Below, in pieces: positions 1 through 9,316 of a stretch of 64,000 nucleotides of DNA. Position 1 is the stretch's first letter. Every line of letters begins with the position of its first letter. The stretch is from positions 1 to 64,000 of the forward strand of contig JABANP010000014.1 of the NCBI GenBank assembly GCA_013115135.1. Reading direction: 5' to 3'. Position numbers and translations under genes: made by a program. The DNA comes from Perkinsus olseni. Taxonomy: Eukaryota; Perkinsozoa; Perkinsida; Perkinsidae. The notes under the pieces were generated by a model. It made no database searches. It saw only the letters and a list, made by a program, of their open reading frames with translations, and was not told where the DNA came from.

Positions 1-14
1 CGGGTGCCAGCACA
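1..14. repeat. Probable end of the left (3') LTR of the Bel/Pao element
   Basis: The first 14 bases are identical to 9194-9207, where they are followed by unrelated host-like sequence. If both are LTR ends, the rest of the left LTR lies before the window. I see no clear polypurine tract beside it, so the assignment is tentative. Confidence 0.35.
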
Positions 15-194
15 TACCCCGCGTGCGAAAGATGAGCACTTATTGATACTTATCATTGACGACTAGATGCAACAATAGATTTACATTTATCAAAATAATC
101 ATAGATCCGAACTACCATAGATCATGTTCTAGATTCCACTACTCGACCATCCTAGATAATAACTCTCTTCTACGCCTCTATGAAATAGATAATG

Positions 195-252
195 ACTATC
201 GATACCGCGATAGATAAGCGGAAAAAGGATGATACTATCGATACCGCGATAG
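195..252. repeat. Duplicated 19-base hairpin in the element's 3' non-coding part
   Basis: The word actatcgataccgcgatag occurs at 195-213 and 234-252. Each copy contains a perfect 6-base stem (ctatcg / cgatag) around a 6-base loop. It lies between the integrase stop and the 3' LTR, where a transcript-end or packaging structure could sit. The function is unknown. The rest of 15-268 holds no ORF but eight TAGAT words. Confidence 0.5.
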
Positions 253-268
253 TTGAGTAGGTCGAATA

Positions 269-2029
269 TTATAGCTTGCATAACCTTTCCAGTAGATTTT
301 GCGTCCTAGTCAGCAGAGATCTCGTCAGGTTCCTAGTAGATGGAGCAACATAGACAAGCTCTTCTTGTTGAACAATGACGCTATCGACATCCGGGGAAAT
401 AGAGAGATCACCAAGTAGACCAAGGGTAATAGGTTGGATGTGCACTAGTTTGGTTTCTTTTCCACAATACACTGTAGAGTTGCTAGTCACAGTGTCATTA
501 GATACCACCGCTAGTCCCACATAGACCCTAGATGTAGAAGCCACCAACCAACCATTTTGAGGATAGTCCGTCAACCTTGAGCCAAACCTCGCCGTTGTCG
601 TGGTAGTCGTCAACTCAAGGTCGTTAGATCGCTGACCCTCCGGCACTGGATCTGTCGCCGAAGATGAGCTAGAACTTGACGGACCGGCATCACATTCAGG
701 TGTAGATGGACTAGATCTCTCCGGGGTAGATTCATCCGACGAACGTTGGGAGCATAGTTGTCGAGTTCGCTCTCGCAGTATCCTCGATTGGTCAGATCCA
801 TCATTAGATGCTTCCATAGTGGAGAAATCTCCTCGGATATCTTGGTATACACGGATACCTCGTCGATAATGCTCATAGATTAATTTCTTGAGAGAGTTGG
901 CCGGTACTAGATTACGAGTTGCAGCTTGCACTAGTTTATCTGGTAAGGGCCAGTTCTCGATAGATTTCCCATCATCAGATAGTCGGAGTGAACCACCGTA
1001 GTCCGAAGGCAAGACAACTCCAAAGATTAGCTTGGCCATACTGGATCCAGCCATAGAGACAACGGTGTAGGGGCCGCGCCACTTGCTAATTAGATGATTC
1101 CCAATGTCGACATCAGGGGCGTTCAACATATAGACTAGGTCGAAGGCCGCTAGTTGGTCACATTGCGGAGTCTCCTTGATGTAGCGCTCACGTAGATCAG
1201 CCTGTTTTTGACGCCAGGCTTCTACGTATTCCTCTACGCTCGACCGCATACGCTCTTGATAATCTGATAGAACTGGTAACAGACCTCGAGCGAAGGGTAG
1301 ATATTCGGCGTTGAGGTAGCGGGAGTCCAATTTATCGTAATCGATGGTAGATGGAGGCGCATCACCAGGTAGCCTCCCACCGTAGCTATAGTGTAGATAA
1401 CTTGGGCTCATGTAGGTCCAATGCTTAGGACTGCAATTATAGATACGGATGGCTAACATAAGGTTATATAGTTGCTCCATAGCATCCTCACTAGATCCGC
1501 TGATGGTGCGAGCAGTCTCTGTTAGATCACGATGTGCCCTCTCCCAAAAGGAGAGATGGGCTGAATAGCCAGGTAGGCAATACAACCGACACCGATGTTT
1601 AGCCATCATAGATATCACTGCCTTAGATAATATCGATCCATGAGCTTTGTCGCACAGGGCTACACTTGGCGGCCCATGTTCGCAGAATATAGAGTGGATC
1701 GCCGCAGCGATAGTAGGTCCTTTGCAGTTGCGTAGTGGCCTAGATGCGATAAAGCCACTCACAGCATCCTGGCAGACTAGAGCATAATAATCTTTAGACG
1801 GGTCGAGTAGATAGGTATTCTCGCCATGAGAGTCTCCACCTCGATTCCGTGTAGATGCTCTTCCGTAGGGACCTAGGATATCGATCCCAACCAGTTGCCA
1901 TAGCTGCGTAACAACCATATCCTGGACCGCATTGTTAGCATATCGAATGGCTTTAGATGCCCTCGCCTTGAGACACAAGGTGCAACTAGATGTCGTTTTA
2001 GATATGATCTTGGACAGGCCACGGCCCAT
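269..2029 (-). CDS. Bel/Pao integrase (frame-shifted 3' part of pol)
   Basis: This is the integrase of the Bel/Pao element, which inserts the cDNA into the host genome. The core shows the DDE triad in context: GIDILGP, then ALCDKAHG, then FWERAHRDL. Upstream, the same frame read back past the first Met to about 2130 gives the zinc-binding domain with YHYILSHPGRRK and the Cys pair CTLC. The true coding segment therefore begins in the overlap with the gag-pol ORF, not at the Met at 2029. The C-terminal quarter is a Ser/Thr-rich tail of unknown role. To be fused to pol, translation must shift by +1 near 2123-2134. Either this is programmed or the copy carries a frameshift mutation. Confidence 0.85.
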   Translation of the reverse strand: MGRGLSKIISKTTSSCTLCLKARASKAIRYANNAVQDMVVTQLWQLVGIDILGPYGRASTRNRGGDSHGENTYLLDPSKDYYALVCQDAVSGFIASRPLRNCKGPTIAAAIHSIFCEHGPPSVALCDKAHGSILSKAVISMMAKHRCRLYCLPGYSAHLSFWERAHRDLTETARTISGSSEDAMEQLYNLMLAIRIYNCSPKHWTYMSPSYLHYSYGGRLPGDAPPSTIDYDKLDSRYLNAEYLPFARGLLPVLSDYQERMRSSVEEYVEAWRQKQADLRERYIKETPQCDQLAAFDLVYMLNAPDVDIGNHLISKWRGPYTVVSMAGSSMAKLIFGVVLPSDYGGSLRLSDDGKSIENWPLPDKLVQAATRNLVPANSLKKLIYEHYRRGIRVYQDIRGDFSTMEASNDGSDQSRILRERTRQLCSQRSSDESTPERSSPSTPECDAGPSSSSSSSATDPVPEGQRSNDLELTTTTTTARFGSRLTDYPQNGWLVASTSRVYVGLAVVSNDTVTSNSTVYCGKETKLVHIQPITLGLLGDLSISPDVDSVIVQQEELVYVAPSTRNLTRSLLTRTQNLLERLCKL

Positions 2030-5000
2030 GAATCGTCTCTGCAGGTAGAGACGCAGTTTCCGTCTCCCTGGGTGCGATAGAATATAGTGGTAGATCGCGC
2101 AGAGGAGGCTGCATACTAGTCGCGCATACCTTGATACGCCCCAGATAGATCATACCATCGGCATCATCATCTTCACGTGAGGGCCCTTCATACCACGGTC
2201 GCTGCCTTATGATCCCATTAGGATCTAGGTAGCAGTGGTGCTCCATTCGATTGAAGGTAGTAGTTCTCATCCCTACTGACCCTCTAGGAACGTGTCCTGA
2301 TAGATAATCTCGGAACTTAGCAAGATCTTCGTCTTCAGACTGACAGCGTCTGAGGCAGGTATTTAGATCGTCGTTGAACTCGATGTTGTCCTGTAGAGAG
2401 CTTAGATCCGCATCGCTCCCTCTAGAAGTATCGATATGTCTTGCAAGTCTTCTTAATTCGTCCTTCATCTCAGCCGTCAGGTCTGTCTTGTCGATATCAG
2501 GGATATCTAGACCATCACAATTGATAAGATGACATCTTCCGCATAGATTAGGATCAGTCGTCTCACACGGCGAAGGACACTTAGTACACTGGATCATAGC
2601 CATAGATTTTTGGCTAGGGTCATGATTTCCTAGCTCAGGCTGTTTGCCCTGACCGCGGCCCGCGTTCACGACAGTGCTAGTGGTCGACGTAGATGTAGAC
2701 TCACAGCCTAGGATAGTGGATCCAGTGGTAGAAGTAGATGACCATGAAGTTGTAGGTGCAAGCACAGCGAAGCACCCCGCGTTACCAATAGTGCAGTCAT
2801 GGTCTAGATTTGATGCTGCCGAACGGCAGCACCCCGCGTTACTGGTGTTAGTGGGTTCCGCTGGAGGGGCCCACCCCACGTCGTCCATAGATGACGCAAT
2901 AGAGCAGTAGACTTCCCCATCGATCTTGAGGTCTTTCTCCTCGTCGGGTACATCATGAGGGTCATAGATGACTTTCGACGAGTCGATGGCCTCAGGTAGC
3001 TTAGTACCATCGAATATCCGTCCCATAGAGTAACGTGATATAGAATCAGCTGGATTGCAACCAGATGGTATGTGCCTAACTGTAGCGTTCAGTTGAGCAC
3101 ATAGATCACGTACAGCTTGTAGGCGACGTTTCTCAGGGCTAGGTAGCCGTTCGTCGTTAGCTGGACGCCTAAGGCGATAGACGGTTAGCTCGGAATCGAT
3201 GGCAACAACCAGGGGATAGATGGGTACTTCTGGACTCAGATTATTGACAGGGGCTTGGTTCTTCCCATAGACAGTGGTTATGGGTAGATACGCCGATAGA
3301 GTCCTCACCCATAGTAGACCACGATGGAGTGCGTCTAGCTCTTTCCTGGGAATAGACCAGGATAGATTTGCAGTAACGTAGAGGCCTCCTTTAGCAGAGA
3401 GCCGAACATCAGGATGAGACTTGAGTCGTAGATCAGCTCCCCAGGCATCTTTAGATGCGTCAGTGCTGAGGATCAACTCGCTGTCGTAAGGTAGAAACCG
3501 TTGAGTAGATACCACCTTACAGATTCGAGTCGACTCACGAGTCCATCGAACAACATGTTGTTGTAGTTGATGGGAGATAGTCACATCCCACTCTTTGGTC
3601 TCTTGGCAGATGCTCCTCCAGATAGATCTGCCGAGGATATCGTGCTCGATGAGCAGGCCAAGAGGATCATATAGAGAAGCCAGGGCGCTACTGGCAGAGC
3701 GCTTGGTCATAGATGTAGGTCCCAAGGGTTCTAGGCTGGGATCAGCAGACATAGTTGGGTAGAGACCGTCATTCGAAGGCAGGTAGTCGTACCCTAATAG
3801 ATGCCCGCGTCTCTCGATCCCACCTTCGAGCTGAGATAGCCAGTTCTCAAATTTCTTGAGATCTTCAGCTGGTAGGTCATGCCCCTTGAGGACGTAGGAT
3901 ACAAAGCCATAGTTGCGTTGAGCTTCCGCAACCGAGGACCCTAGAACGTAGATGTCGTCGACGAACTTCAACATCTTTATGCCGCTAGGTATCGGAGGAC
4001 CATTAGATAGGTACTCGAAGGCCTTGTCAGAGGGGTAGAGTAGACAATCCTTAATCTTAGCGGCTTCTATAACAGATAGATCCAACTCGACGGCGTTGCC
4101 ATCAGTCTCACGCACTAGTTGCGTCAGATGGTAGATCTCGTCGGTGACATCGTCCACAGAGCTGTCTAGCATATTAGGCGCTGACCTAGTTCCGAACCCT
4201 ACGCGGGCCCATAGAACTGTAAAGGGTCCTATACAAGTGTATCCGACATAGGGGATATCACTGTAGTTAGATTGCATCCTACAGAATGCTTTACTTAGAT
4301 CTCCAGCCACAAAATATTTAGATGATCGTAGCAGGAGTAGGGTACCGTGTAGGTTATTTTGAGGATGGCCGCCTCTCAGGGAGAATAGATTGGCCTCTCG
4401 ATAATCCAGAACGATGCGGCAAGGCGTCGTTGGATGTTGATCTCGGTACACTAGATGGCTCGCCGTGAAATGTTCTGGTAGAGGGACCGCAGAACCGCAG
4501 TAGGGAGTACCTTTGGCTAGCTGATCCCAGACCGGTTGGCATCTCGATGGGGTCGGCTTAGATGGGTCAAGACGATTGTCCTTGACAATAGCGCAAAAGC
4601 CCCTAGATATGTAGCTATCAAGGGCTCGATGGAACATCTCCATGCGTTCGCCAGAGATAGCCTTGATAGATGCTAACCCTCTCTTGGCAGCCATGTGGTA
4701 GTTGTAGCGAGGCCTAGATGTGGGATGTTTCCACGGAACTTGAGGCCTAGCTCTCCCCATTGGGGCTAGCTCATCCTCGACCCATTCCCTTTCGATCGCA
4801 CGCTGGGGAGGTAGATCATCCCTGACGATGGTAGGAACGCTGGTAGGACCAGCAGGGTCACCCAGCTCGTCGGTAGGAGTTGATGGGTCACATAGATCAC
4901 CGTCGCAGATCTCCGGGTAGATTCCGCAGTTGGGGTTCAGCGACTTATAGGCTCGGAGCCTTCCAGCAGGATCCTCTGACCAAGTCGCATCATAGATCGC

Positions 5001-8000
5001 CCCCTTTGGTGCTGGTTGTCGACAGCCCGTTTTAGATGGTGCACTCTCGCTAAGGCACATAACACCAACCTTGCGAACGTGCGCCGTAGATCGGGGGGAC
5101 ATGAGAGATTCACACGGCTCAACCCGTAGATCTGGAGCTAGTTTGTTGCCAATAGTGACACGTACAGACCCGCCAGGCAAGAAGGAGATAACAGCGTTGA
5201 GCTTCGCCATCGTAGAGCATCCTATGATGATAGGTGTGCTTAGATGGTCGGAGGCCAATAGAAAGGTGTCAGTTACCTTATAGTTACCAGACCCCACTGG
5301 TAGATTGACCTTGCCCAAGATGTTTAGTTGTCCACCATTGGCAACGTTCACTCGTCCAATAGGCGAGTTGATAGGTAGACATAGCTTCTTGTCTGGCGCT
5401 AGCTTCCGAAGTGTAGATAGAGCTATAAGGCTAACGTCAGCTCCCGTGTCAAAGAGCACAGGCCTAGTAGTCCCATAAACACATAGATCCCCGACCACCA
5501 TAGTAGCTCGCTTGGAACTCTGCCTAGAGCTAGATGTAGTGTCCGGTGTCAGAGCATGGAAGTTGATATCCACGTCGTCGGAGGTGACAGGGACAATACA
5601 TAGATCGCTCGAGCTTTCTTGGATGGCATGGGCATTGCCAACCGAGGTCACAACTTCGGAATTAGATGGGGGAGTCTTAGGAGGATTAACCTTAGTAGTA
5701 GATTCATCCTTAGTGCTCGGCTTAGAACCCTTATTCTCAGCCGGCTTGTAGTTGGTCTTAGACTTAGAACTCCCCTTCTTAGGCTGTCCACCAGTAGGTT
5801 TCTTAGCTTTGCAGACATAAGCTAGATGTCCCTTCTGCTGGCAGCGTAGACATTTTAGGCTCTGGCTCGGCACCTCGCAGGTAGATTGATCGTGGTTAGG
5901 ATTACCACACTTAGAGCAACGAGAGTCCACCTGGGCGACATTAGGAGCGGTGCATAGACGCGCAGGGTGGCCACTCTCCAAACAGCGGTAGCACTTGATG
6001 GATACTAGATCAGCCCCAACTGCGTAGCAGTAGTTGTTGTAGTCATCGATGTCAGAGTCCTCGCTATCACACTCGATGGTGTGAACGCGTCCTTTAGGGC
6101 GCGAGTTAGAGACAGGTTTGTCTCTGCGTAGCTGAGGTCCTTCGATGGTACCCGAGGCCGTAGTTGCTCTGCGTTGTCGTCCTAGACGTCTGCGGTCATA
6201 GTCCGACAGTAGTTCGACGAACTCTTCATAGGAGACTCTGTGATCGCCCACTTCGATCTCAACCTTCTCCTTAAGATGGTTAGAGGAAAGTCCATCATAG
6301 AGTCGTCTTTTCAGCGTAGATTGCCGAGGCCCAGCCCGTAGATAGACCAGTTCATCAGCTAGGGTCTCAAGCCTGCCGATGAACTTGAATAAGGTTTCGC
6401 TAGGTTGTTGAACACAAGTATTGAACTTGTATTCGGTCCTAGCTAGAGCTTCATCAGTATCGAACCTCCTGCGGAGTTCTTGATAAAGCCGATTTAGATG
6501 CCACTCGTAGCTCTCATGACACCTAGCTGGGGGCTCCAGCGAGTTAGTTAACTTACGCCAGAGGCCCGGATCGATATTGTGCTTAGCCCATAGATAGCGG
6601 CTGACCGCATTGTGGCCCTCCATCGCTTGATCAATCTCTCGACAGAAAGTAGATCCACTCCTGTCGTCATCGTTGCCAATGAAGATAGACTTAGAGGAGC
6701 GCTTAGTGGCATTGTTAGATGCCGAGTCGAAGTCCTTGTCTAGGATACGCGAAGCGCATGGCTTATGATGGCATCCAGGGCACTTAGAATGATACCCAGC
6801 GATAGATCGCTTGGCAGGGACATAGAATTCCTCAGTTCGATAGGTCTTCGACCGAGGACGTAGTCGACTCGTAGCTCCACGAGTAGGCTTCCCATGCCTC
6901 CCGTGGTAGCTTGATGAGCTCCTAGAATGCGAGGACCCCCTAGAGCTCGAGGGTGTCCTGCGACGGCTAGATGAGGAATGATCACGTTGGCGACGTCGAT
7001 CTCGATGACGCCTTGAGGATCGCCTCGAGCGGTCGGTGTGGGAACCGTCATCCCTAGATGAGCAACTGGGTTGCTGCCTAGGATGAGTAGATGCTGGGCT
7101 TTGATCCTCACGCATATCGCGTTGATGGAGTGCTTGATGTCTTGGGCGACAACTATCGATATTGTAATACTGAGCTCCATATCGAGAGTCAGTAGTGCCA
7201 GCGGGAGCGCTAGCTAGATGGGGTCCCAATCCCATAGTTGCAGGATTCATAGGTAGCTGTTCGTTAGGCGAACAGTAGTATGATTGTGGACCAGCATGGC
7301 CCATAGATGTACCATAGTAGACAGCGTTACCAACCGGAGGTAGATGCTGTGAATTAGGATTAATGGTAACAGGTGGAGCTCGAACACTAGAAGAGGGATG
7401 ATAGGTTGCAGCAGGTGTCGGCTCCGGATGCCGCCCCATCGTGAAGACGGAAGGCGGGTAGATCTCATTGCTGCTTGAGATCGGGTGGTTTACACCCATA
7501 GATGAAGGATAGGTCGGATCACCCCCGGAGTGTCCGGGTGAGACCGCGCCAGGATCATCATAAGTAGATTGGCCATTGCGATAGGCTTGGCCTTGTAGAT
7601 CGTGCCCCCTAGCATAGCTAGGTTGGTCTCCGTACTCGACTGGACCATGTAGACCACGTCCACTTGGGTAGGTTGAAGTCATAGCACCCTTGTTAGAGTA
7701 CATCTTAGTGTCTCTAGAATATCCATCATAACCCCCACCATCGCCATTAGGGAAACCATCGATGCCACCACCAGTTAGATACCCACCACCACCAATACCA
7801 ACGCCACCACCAGGTTGATGCCCACCAGTCTCAGTGTGATCGCCAGCGTTGTAGATGTCGTTAACCTGATCACCATTGTAGACCGGGTTGGATCTATTAG
7901 ATAGATCCTGGTAGGGACCGCCTTGGCAGTGTGAGGGTTCTGAGCCACGTGACCGTGCCGGCCGGGGGCACTGAAGGGGCGCTACTAACCGTAGATCTTG

Positions 8001-8948
8001 TCTAGGCTTTCGCTCATCGGCCTCACCTTTGCCCTCGTGGTAGATGTGACTAATTGAATACCCGTACTGACACGGTGGAAACTGGTTAGAACACGCAATA
8101 GTAGGCACAGAACATGGTATAGATTCGTCACTCATCAATCTTTCTGCCTTCCTCGGGCTCCCCTCTACGGGGCCTTCCGCAGGGGCTCGGATCGGTCTCA
8201 ATGGCGAAGTCGATAGATGCTCGGCCTCGATGGGACTGGACTCTGGGCCGTCCTCGGGGCGTGTCTTAGATGGGGCTGTGGTCTCCATGGTTGGGGTTAA
8301 TCCCTTCATAGGTTCACCGAAGCTGGGAGAACCATAGGGAAGTGTAGGGATAGATGGACTTGATGTGGGACCAACAACATTAGATTCCTTAGAAGGATTA
8401 GGCTTCTTGGAGGTGTCTCTTGAAGCGTCGTTGGAGGCCACGAAAGCATTTCCGATAGTTGGAAGGCCTTGTAGATGATGCCTTGCTGTAGATGACGACC
8501 CTTGTGAACTCGCTGTCAAGGTCTTCGGACCGCTTAGCCCACGCCCTATGAGTCTAGCAGAGGGAGGTCTTAGGCGAGTCTGGCTCCTCGTGCCATAGAG
8601 GCCTTTAGTAGATCTCCGTGCCGCCCGCGGACTCGTTCGGTCACCTTGAGGATCTAGATGCCCCCCCTCTCGTCTGGAGGGTAGAGTCACTAGGGGGTGG
8701 TCGCTGAAGCCTTGTGCAGGGGGTTCAGTACAGATAGATCGCTCCTTGTTGTCAGGGGCGTCGCTGTAGATGGCGTCGTCACCTTGAGGCTCGGACTGGG
8801 CTCGGGGAGAGATCCCGGTAGAATGTGCAGGAATCGATGGGAGCCTGGTTATAGGGGAAGAGGAAAAAGCAGTAGATTTGCCTCTAGATCTCCCTTTGCG
8901 AACAGGACCGACAAAGGGAGGCAACTTAGAACCAGAACGTAGCTCCAT
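1998..8948 (-). CDS. Bel/Pao gag-pol polyprotein (gag, protease, RT, RNase H)
   Basis: This 2,316-residue ORF encodes most of the retrotransposon. The first ~750 residues are low complexity, with a Gly-rich stretch near 390-420 and an Arg/Ser-rich block near 630-690. A gag-like helical region follows, then three CCHC-type zinc knuckles at about 985-1047 (CYRCLESGHPARLC, CSKCGNPNHDQSTC, CLRCQQKGHLAYVC). The aspartic protease has LFDTGADVSLI near 1165. RT starts near 1510, with active site KFVDDIYVLG near 1660 and the Bel/Pao signature YDPLGLL near 1760. RNase H has LSTDASKDAWGADL near 1830 and ends with NPADSISR. A Cys-rich segment lies at about 2116-2145. Residues after about 2275 are out of frame with the conserved integrase zinc domain, so the stop at 1998 probably follows a missed +1 shift. 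The start codon is the first ATG of the frame. Confidence 0.88.
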   Translation of the reverse strand: MELRSGSKLPPFVGPVRKGRSRGKSTAFSSSPITRLPSIPAHSTGISPRAQSEPQGDDAIYSDAPDNKERSICTEPPAQGFSDHPLVTLPSRREGGHLDPQGDRTSPRAARRSTKGLYGTRSQTRLRPPSARLIGRGLSGPKTLTASSQGSSSTARHHLQGLPTIGNAFVASNDASRDTSKKPNPSKESNVVGPTSSPSIPTLPYGSPSFGEPMKGLTPTMETTAPSKTRPEDGPESSPIEAEHLSTSPLRPIRAPAEGPVEGSPRKAERLMSDESIPCSVPTIACSNQFPPCQYGYSISHIYHEGKGEADERKPRQDLRLVAPLQCPRPARSRGSEPSHCQGGPYQDLSNRSNPVYNGDQVNDIYNAGDHTETGGHQPGGGVGIGGGGYLTGGGIDGFPNGDGGGYDGYSRDTKMYSNKGAMTSTYPSGRGLHGPVEYGDQPSYARGHDLQGQAYRNGQSTYDDPGAVSPGHSGGDPTYPSSMGVNHPISSSNEIYPPSVFTMGRHPEPTPAATYHPSSSVRAPPVTINPNSQHLPPVGNAVYYGTSMGHAGPQSYYCSPNEQLPMNPATMGLGPHLASAPAGTTDSRYGAQYYNIDSCRPRHQALHQRDMREDQSPASTHPRQQPSCSSRDDGSHTDRSRRSSRRHRDRRRQRDHSSSSRRRTPSSSRGSSHSRSSSSYHGRHGKPTRGATSRLRPRSKTYRTEEFYVPAKRSIAGYHSKCPGCHHKPCASRILDKDFDSASNNATKRSSKSIFIGNDDDRSGSTFCREIDQAMEGHNAVSRYLWAKHNIDPGLWRKLTNSLEPPARCHESYEWHLNRLYQELRRRFDTDEALARTEYKFNTCVQQPSETLFKFIGRLETLADELVYLRAGPRQSTLKRRLYDGLSSNHLKEKVEIEVGDHRVSYEEFVELLSDYDRRRLGRQRRATTASGTIEGPQLRRDKPVSNSRPKGRVHTIECDSEDSDIDDYNNYCYAVGADLVSIKCYRCLESGHPARLCTAPNVAQVDSRCSKCGNPNHDQSTCEVPSQSLKCLRCQQKGHLAYVCKAKKPTGGQPKKGSSKSKTNYKPAENKGSKPSTKDESTTKVNPPKTPPSNSEVVTSVGNAHAIQESSSDLCIVPVTSDDVDINFHALTPDTTSSSRQSSKRATMVVGDLCVYGTTRPVLFDTGADVSLIALSTLRKLAPDKKLCLPINSPIGRVNVANGGQLNILGKVNLPVGSGNYKVTDTFLLASDHLSTPIIIGCSTMAKLNAVISFLPGGSVRVTIGNKLAPDLRVEPCESLMSPRSTAHVRKVGVMCLSESAPSKTGCRQPAPKGAIYDATWSEDPAGRLRAYKSLNPNCGIYPEICDGDLCDPSTPTDELGDPAGPTSVPTIVRDDLPPQRAIEREWVEDELAPMGRARPQVPWKHPTSRPRYNYHMAAKRGLASIKAISGERMEMFHRALDSYISRGFCAIVKDNRLDPSKPTPSRCQPVWDQLAKGTPYCGSAVPLPEHFTASHLVYRDQHPTTPCRIVLDYREANLFSLRGGHPQNNLHGTLLLLRSSKYFVAGDLSKAFCRMQSNYSDIPYVGYTCIGPFTVLWARVGFGTRSAPNMLDSSVDDVTDEIYHLTQLVRETDGNAVELDLSVIEAAKIKDCLLYPSDKAFEYLSNGPPIPSGIKMLKFVDDIYVLGSSVAEAQRNYGFVSYVLKGHDLPAEDLKKFENWLSQLEGGIERRGHLLGYDYLPSNDGLYPTMSADPSLEPLGPTSMTKRSASSALASLYDPLGLLIEHDILGRSIWRSICQETKEWDVTISHQLQQHVVRWTRESTRICKVVSTQRFLPYDSELILSTDASKDAWGADLRLKSHPDVRLSAKGGLYVTANLSWSIPRKELDALHRGLLWVRTLSAYLPITTVYGKNQAPVNNLSPEVPIYPLVVAIDSELTVYRLRRPANDERLPSPEKRRLQAVRDLCAQLNATVRHIPSGCNPADSISRYSMGRIFDGTKLPEAIDSSKVIYDPHDVPDEEKDLKIDGEVYCSIASSMDDVGWAPPAEPTNTSNAGCCRSAASNLDHDCTIGNAGCFAVLAPTTSWSSTSTTGSTILGCESTSTSTTSTVVNAGRGQGKQPELGNHDPSQKSMAMIQCTKCPSPCETTDPNLCGRCHLINCDGLDIPDIDKTDLTAEMKDELRRLARHIDTSRGSDADLSSLQDNIEFNDDLNTCLRRCQSEDEDLAKFRDYLSGHVPRGSVGMRTTTFNRMEHHCYLDPNGIIRQRPWYEGPSREDDDADGMIYLGRIKVCATSMQPPLRDLPLYSIAPRETETASLPAETIHGPWPVQDHI

Positions 8949-9207
8949 AACTCCTGAGGCTTAACGCAATGTACTAGAGCGTTGAATAGATAACAGATCT
9001 ATTGATTCTAGGGTAGGCGATAAGTAGAGATACTTCCCCGATACTATCAGTTAGATAGTACACTCAGATTACTCGTATAGAGCACTCAAAGCCACAGAAA
9101 GGCGACTAGATTAGCCTCATCGGCCCCAGCCGTTTCAACAGCATCGATCTTGGCGAGCGAGAAATCAAATAGCGCTGGCCCGACGGAGCGACACGGGTGC
9201 CAGCACA
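8949..9207 (-). repeat. 5' leader and probable right (5') LTR of the Bel/Pao element
   Basis: These 259 bases lie between the gag start codon and the point where the shared 14-base end word stops. They should contain the 5' LTR, primer-binding site and leader. The inner LTR boundary cannot be placed because the matching LTR lies outside the window, and I did not recognise a primer-binding site. Confidence 0.4.
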
Positions 9208-9316
9208 AATTAGAACATGGGCGTGCGCGTGAGTGTCGGCTTGAGAAGGCAATCGCCAAATCATGGGTTCCATGTTGCTGCTGAGCTCCTAATGGTTTGA
9301 GTTAATTCGAGATTGC

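Larger units (their letters stand above)
1..9207 (-). mobile_element. Bel/Pao-type LTR retrotransposon
   Basis: This is a complete or nearly complete LTR element read on the minus strand. It has a long gag-protease-RT-RNase H ORF followed by an integrase in a shifted frame. The family call rests on the RT/RNase H connection motif YDPLG, the FVDD active site and an integrase that follows RNase H. The 14-base word cgggtgccagcaca occurs at 1-14 and again at 9194-9207. The simplest reading is that it is the shared outer end of two LTRs, with the left LTR otherwise cut off by the window edge. The whole element is saturated with the pentamer TAGAT on the plus strand, unlike the neighbouring host DNA. 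Confidence 0.85.

Noticed and set aside
576..586. An 11-base minus-strand match to the 3' end of the dinoflagellate/Perkinsus spliced leader (tttggctcaag).
   Set aside because: It lies inside the integrase reading frame, has no donor GT or leader upstream part, and an 11-base match in 128 kb of strands can occur by chance.
2674..2910. Small plus-strand frames across the Bel/Pao ORF.
   Set aside because: They are shadows of the minus-strand polyprotein and repeat its low-complexity composition.
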